Source: Ianthella basta (taxonomy: Eukaryota; Porifera; Demospongiae; Verongiida; Ianthellidae). Taken from it: a DNA stretch of 64,000 bases. Positions 61,540 to 64,000 of the stretch are shown here, piece by piece; positions within the stretch are counted from its first letter, which is position 1, and each line of letters begins with the position of its first letter. Position numbers and translations under genes: made by a program. Under the pieces are notes generated by a model. It was given only the letters and a program-made list of their open reading frames with translations. It was not told the origin of the DNA and did not search any database. Where the stretch lies: the NCBI GenBank assembly GCA_964019415.1, contig OZ025870.1:11369455-11433454 (forward strand), given 5' to 3'.

Positions 61540-61583
61540 AGTATAATATTATGTTCTAGTGAGTATAATATTATGTTCTAGTG
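61540..61583. repeat. Short tandem duplication
   Basis: AATATTATGTTCTAGTGAG occurs twice in a row just after TRMT6 exon 5. Confidence 0.9.
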
Positions 61584-62440
61584 AGCAGCTGCAATTTATG
61601 TCTTTCCAGCATCACCTCATGTTGGAGTGAAATGCAGCATAACAATAAAATTTGCACATGGGCGCAAAAATGTTTGCGTTGTGCACATGCAAAAGGGTCG
61701 TGCATTTTGCTTTTTATTTCTGCATTTGTTCCAACTTCAACCTGATGCCAGCCATCAACCTTTGTAACTTCTGCTTCAAACAATACTTAACACTTTGGAT
61801 ATGTTTGGAGACCCTACGAGAAAGTTGCCATCATGGGTTACAATCACCTGTTCTGCTGTTCTCATAACACTCCCCACCTGATTGCATTTTATTGCTTCTC
61901 ATCCAACTGCTGTATTTAGTTTTGGTCCTACGTCTTCTGGTTCCTGGCCAATCAGATTTACTATCATCTAACAATTGAATTTAAACATCTCATATCATAG
62001 CACCTTCTCTCCACTGCTACACACCCTGGTGTGTGACCTGCTGCAGCAGGTAAGCCTGCCAAAAGGTTGTGCTACCTTATATATGCGTACGTTGCGATGT
62101 TGTTCAGTAGCACACAGTTGTAGGTATGCATGTGGATACTTGTAAACACAAACATCTTCCCAGTGTGTTCTATCACACTAGAGTATTGTTGCTAGTGTGT
62201 GTCTACTTGTACTGGTAGTGTGTACTGTACAGTGTTCTCCCTAGAACACAGTTTGAGAAGGGAGCACTGGACCATTAGTCCTGTGAGGAATGACTAGTGG
62301 ATGGTTGGATGTGGGAGATACCCTTTATAAACAACCTTGAGAGAATACAGTTGGTAAACACACACACTACACAGGCCTAATATGGTAAGCTAAATGTTTG
62401 CTGTTTACGTATCTGCCAACAATTCAGGCATCTTTATCCA

Positions 62441-62611
62441 CTAGTTACTTTCGCAGAATTGCTGTTTGGCAACAAAGGTAGGGTCTGGTGTAAATAAGGA
62501 TTTGATAGCAAACTTGTCCCACAGAAAGCGTTTGCTGGTGGCCTTCACCCTCCAGCCATCATCGGTGTCCACGTGCAGCCCAATCGTCCCTTCTGTGTTT
62601 GTGATGTGGCC
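62441..62611 (-). CDS. Orphan 3'-terminal exon, unknown protein
   Basis: After an acceptor-like ACATTAG the minus strand is open for 57 codons to a TAG at 62443-62441: GHITNTEGTIGLHVDTDDGW, RVKATSKRFLWDKFAIKSLF, then TPDPTFVAKQQFCESN. The codon use looks coding. Just upstream on the same strand a second open piece (ECTEEDSFTYFQMRDGQ, about 62618-62690) could belong to it, but the two are in different frames. I do not recognise the family. Confidence 0.3.
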   Translation of the reverse strand, partial: GHITNTEGTIGLHVDTDDGWRVKATSKRFLWDKFAIKSLFTPDPTFVAKQQFCESN

Positions 62612-62795
62612 CTAATGTTGCCCATCCCTCATTTGAAAGTAGGTGAAGCTGTCCTCCTCAGTGCATTCTTCCTGTGCCTGCGGTGTATCAGGGAAAAGGG
62701 GACAGTGGACAAGGGATTGGGTTGAAGAGATTACACAAAACATCATTTGGGAGTCGTAATGAAGATGGTCTGTGTTTTTGATGGTGAAGCAAATG

Positions 62796-62952
62796 AAAGA
62801 CAAGTTTGGGAATTATGTACACATGGTACGAAAGGAGGCAGGAAAGAAAGATTAACAGCAAACCACATGTCACTGGTTGTAATCCTGTCAGCTGCTGCTT
62901 TCCCTTCCTTCTCTTTTCTTACCATGTGCATTTCTTTAACTTGTCTTCGTCA
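62796..62952. mobile_element. Diverged foldback of the GAAAGACAAC family
   Basis: The left part GAAAGACAAGTTTGGGAATT and CACATGGTACGAAAGG pair with the right part TTTCTTACCATGTGCATTTC and AACTTGTCTTC. It is an older relative of the elements at 19560 and 26113. Confidence 0.55.
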
Positions 62953-63370
62953 CATGGCAAATGTGCACACACAGATTGTGTGTGTGGGGGGTGGGTGGGT
63001 GTGGGTGTGTGTGGGTATGTATGTGTGTGTGGGTGGGTGGGTGTGGGTGTGTGTGTGTGTACACTAATACTGTAAAGTAGCGGATGTGGGGTTGCAAGTG
63101 TAGCTTTAACAAGCAAGTTTATGTATACACCTTAAACACATCACCGACTCACAGTGAAGGTAATCAATTCGTCATCTTCTATTCTAGCACCATGTGTGCC
63201 AAGGTTAGCTGGCGTGAAGAGCTGAAACACATGCTTCATCTCCCAGACATCACAGTGCTTGTCCTGGTACACAAAGTGTGCTGGATGGGAACAAAGTGGT
63301 GGGCATACATTGTGGAGTGCGTGTGGCTGTAGAGGCTCATAGCTGCATTGATAATTCCACTGGTGGCAAA

Positions 63371-63546
63371 TTCTTGAGCAGGACACGACTGTGAAATGAT
63401 AAATCAAATGCAGGACATTTACACCCCGGTGGTGTTTTACTTGTCCTGTGTGTAGTATTTTTTGTGTCCTATGTACAGTTGACAAAGACCTCCAGGTCGA
63501 AACGTCCTTCGTTTGATTTATCGTTAACAGTTGTGTCCTGCTCAAG
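63371..63546. mobile_element. MITE with 37-bp TTCTTGAGCAGGACAC ends
   Basis: TTCTTGAGCAGGACACGACT at the left matches in reverse AGTTGTGTCCTGCTCAAGAA at the right, and the match continues through GATAAATCAAA. The inside has CCAGGTCGAAACGTCC. It accounts for half of a long minus-strand open frame there. Confidence 0.85.
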
Positions 63547-64000
63547 AATGTACTGAAGGGTCTGCAACCTCTATAGTGTATACCAGGGACACCTCACTGT
63601 GGGTAGCCTCGTACTCTAACCACCCATATAACACGTAATTCCCACTCCTGCTATTTAACACAGATGGTCTGGATACGTTAAGTCTAATATGTGCCCGCTA
63701 AAAATATTTAGTACAGGCAAAAAATATTACACACAAAATTTGAAAATCTTTAAATATTAGTACCCACCAAATCCTGGACGTTTCTAAACACTGAATTTAG
63801 TGTTCTGCTGATGGTGAAGAAATGGCTCACTTTTGCTCCAACTGTAGTGTGACATCACCTTGTACTCATCTTGCTCTGACTGTGGCACTCACATGACGAG
63901 TTTAGCAGGGTTGCCAGCATCCAAGAATGCTCGTCTTGGACAATCTAGAAGCGTTCCCCTTGCCGTATACGCATAAATGACTCCAATGAACTGCACAAAA

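Larger units (their letters stand above)
62612..64000. other. Right edge of the window: MITEs and low-complexity DNA, no clear gene
   Basis: It holds a diverged foldback (62796-62952), a G/T-rich run (about 62977-63062) and a MITE (63371-63546). Beyond 63550 I saw no exon, RNA gene or repeat that I can support. The expected last exons of TRMT6 were searched for by eye and not found. Confidence 0.5.

Noticed and set aside
63141-63545. 134-codon minus-strand open frame
   Set aside because: Half of it lies in a MITE with 37-bp inverted ends (63371-63546). The rest has no recognised motif or confirmed splice sites.

Overview
The window looks like nuclear DNA of an early-branching animal, most likely a demosponge. 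The reasons are short GT-AG introns, AT-rich and MITE-rich spacers, an animal death-fold gene family, and two conserved host genes (RPL12 and TRMT6). The species cannot be proved from the sequence alone; Amphimedon-type sponges are my best guess.

The main content is a tandem array of one multi-exon gene repeated about every 10-13 kb. The core exon starts at 2988, 14124, 26823, 38270 and 48635. I name the modules CARD (start exon), MID (about 255 residues, function unknown), CC1 and CC2 (charged helices), E5 (acidic stretch plus KKSKL), E6/E7 (homologous short modules) and a terminal Death domain of class A, A' or B. Three copies give complete in-frame models from my exon joins: unit 2 (12620-18653, 673 aa), unit 4 (37585-43749, 661 aa) and unit 5 (47966-55301, 780 aa). 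Unit 3 has a 4-base insertion in its CARD exon. Unit 1 has lost its front half. Partial units lie between the full ones. The products carry a CARD at one end and a Death domain at the other, the layout expected of cell-death or innate-immune adaptors; no NACHT, LRR, kinase or caspase module is attached.

On the right, unit 5 abuts an intact RPL12 gene (minus strand, 58507-56051). RPL12 shares a 272-bp divergent promoter with TRMT6 (plus strand, from 58780). Broken 3' ends of RPL12 also follow units 1, 3 and 4, so the array grew by duplications that reached into RPL12.

On the left, a two-gene DNA transposon occupies about 1-2778. It has an intact spliced THAP-DDE transposase (minus) and a decayed SAP-SWIM-YqaJ companion (plus), and it sits where unit 1 should have its CARD exon. 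A 5'-truncated LINE-like element (46659-47956) landed at the start codon of unit 5 and left a 14-15-bp target duplication that rebuilt the ATG. A TKL-kinase pseudogene (19015-20026), a captured minus-strand gene fragment (22783-23447), many MITEs with visible target duplications or empty sites in sister units, and several minisatellites fill the rest. The last 2.4 kb hold little recognisable coding sequence. I saw no rRNA, tRNA or CRISPR.
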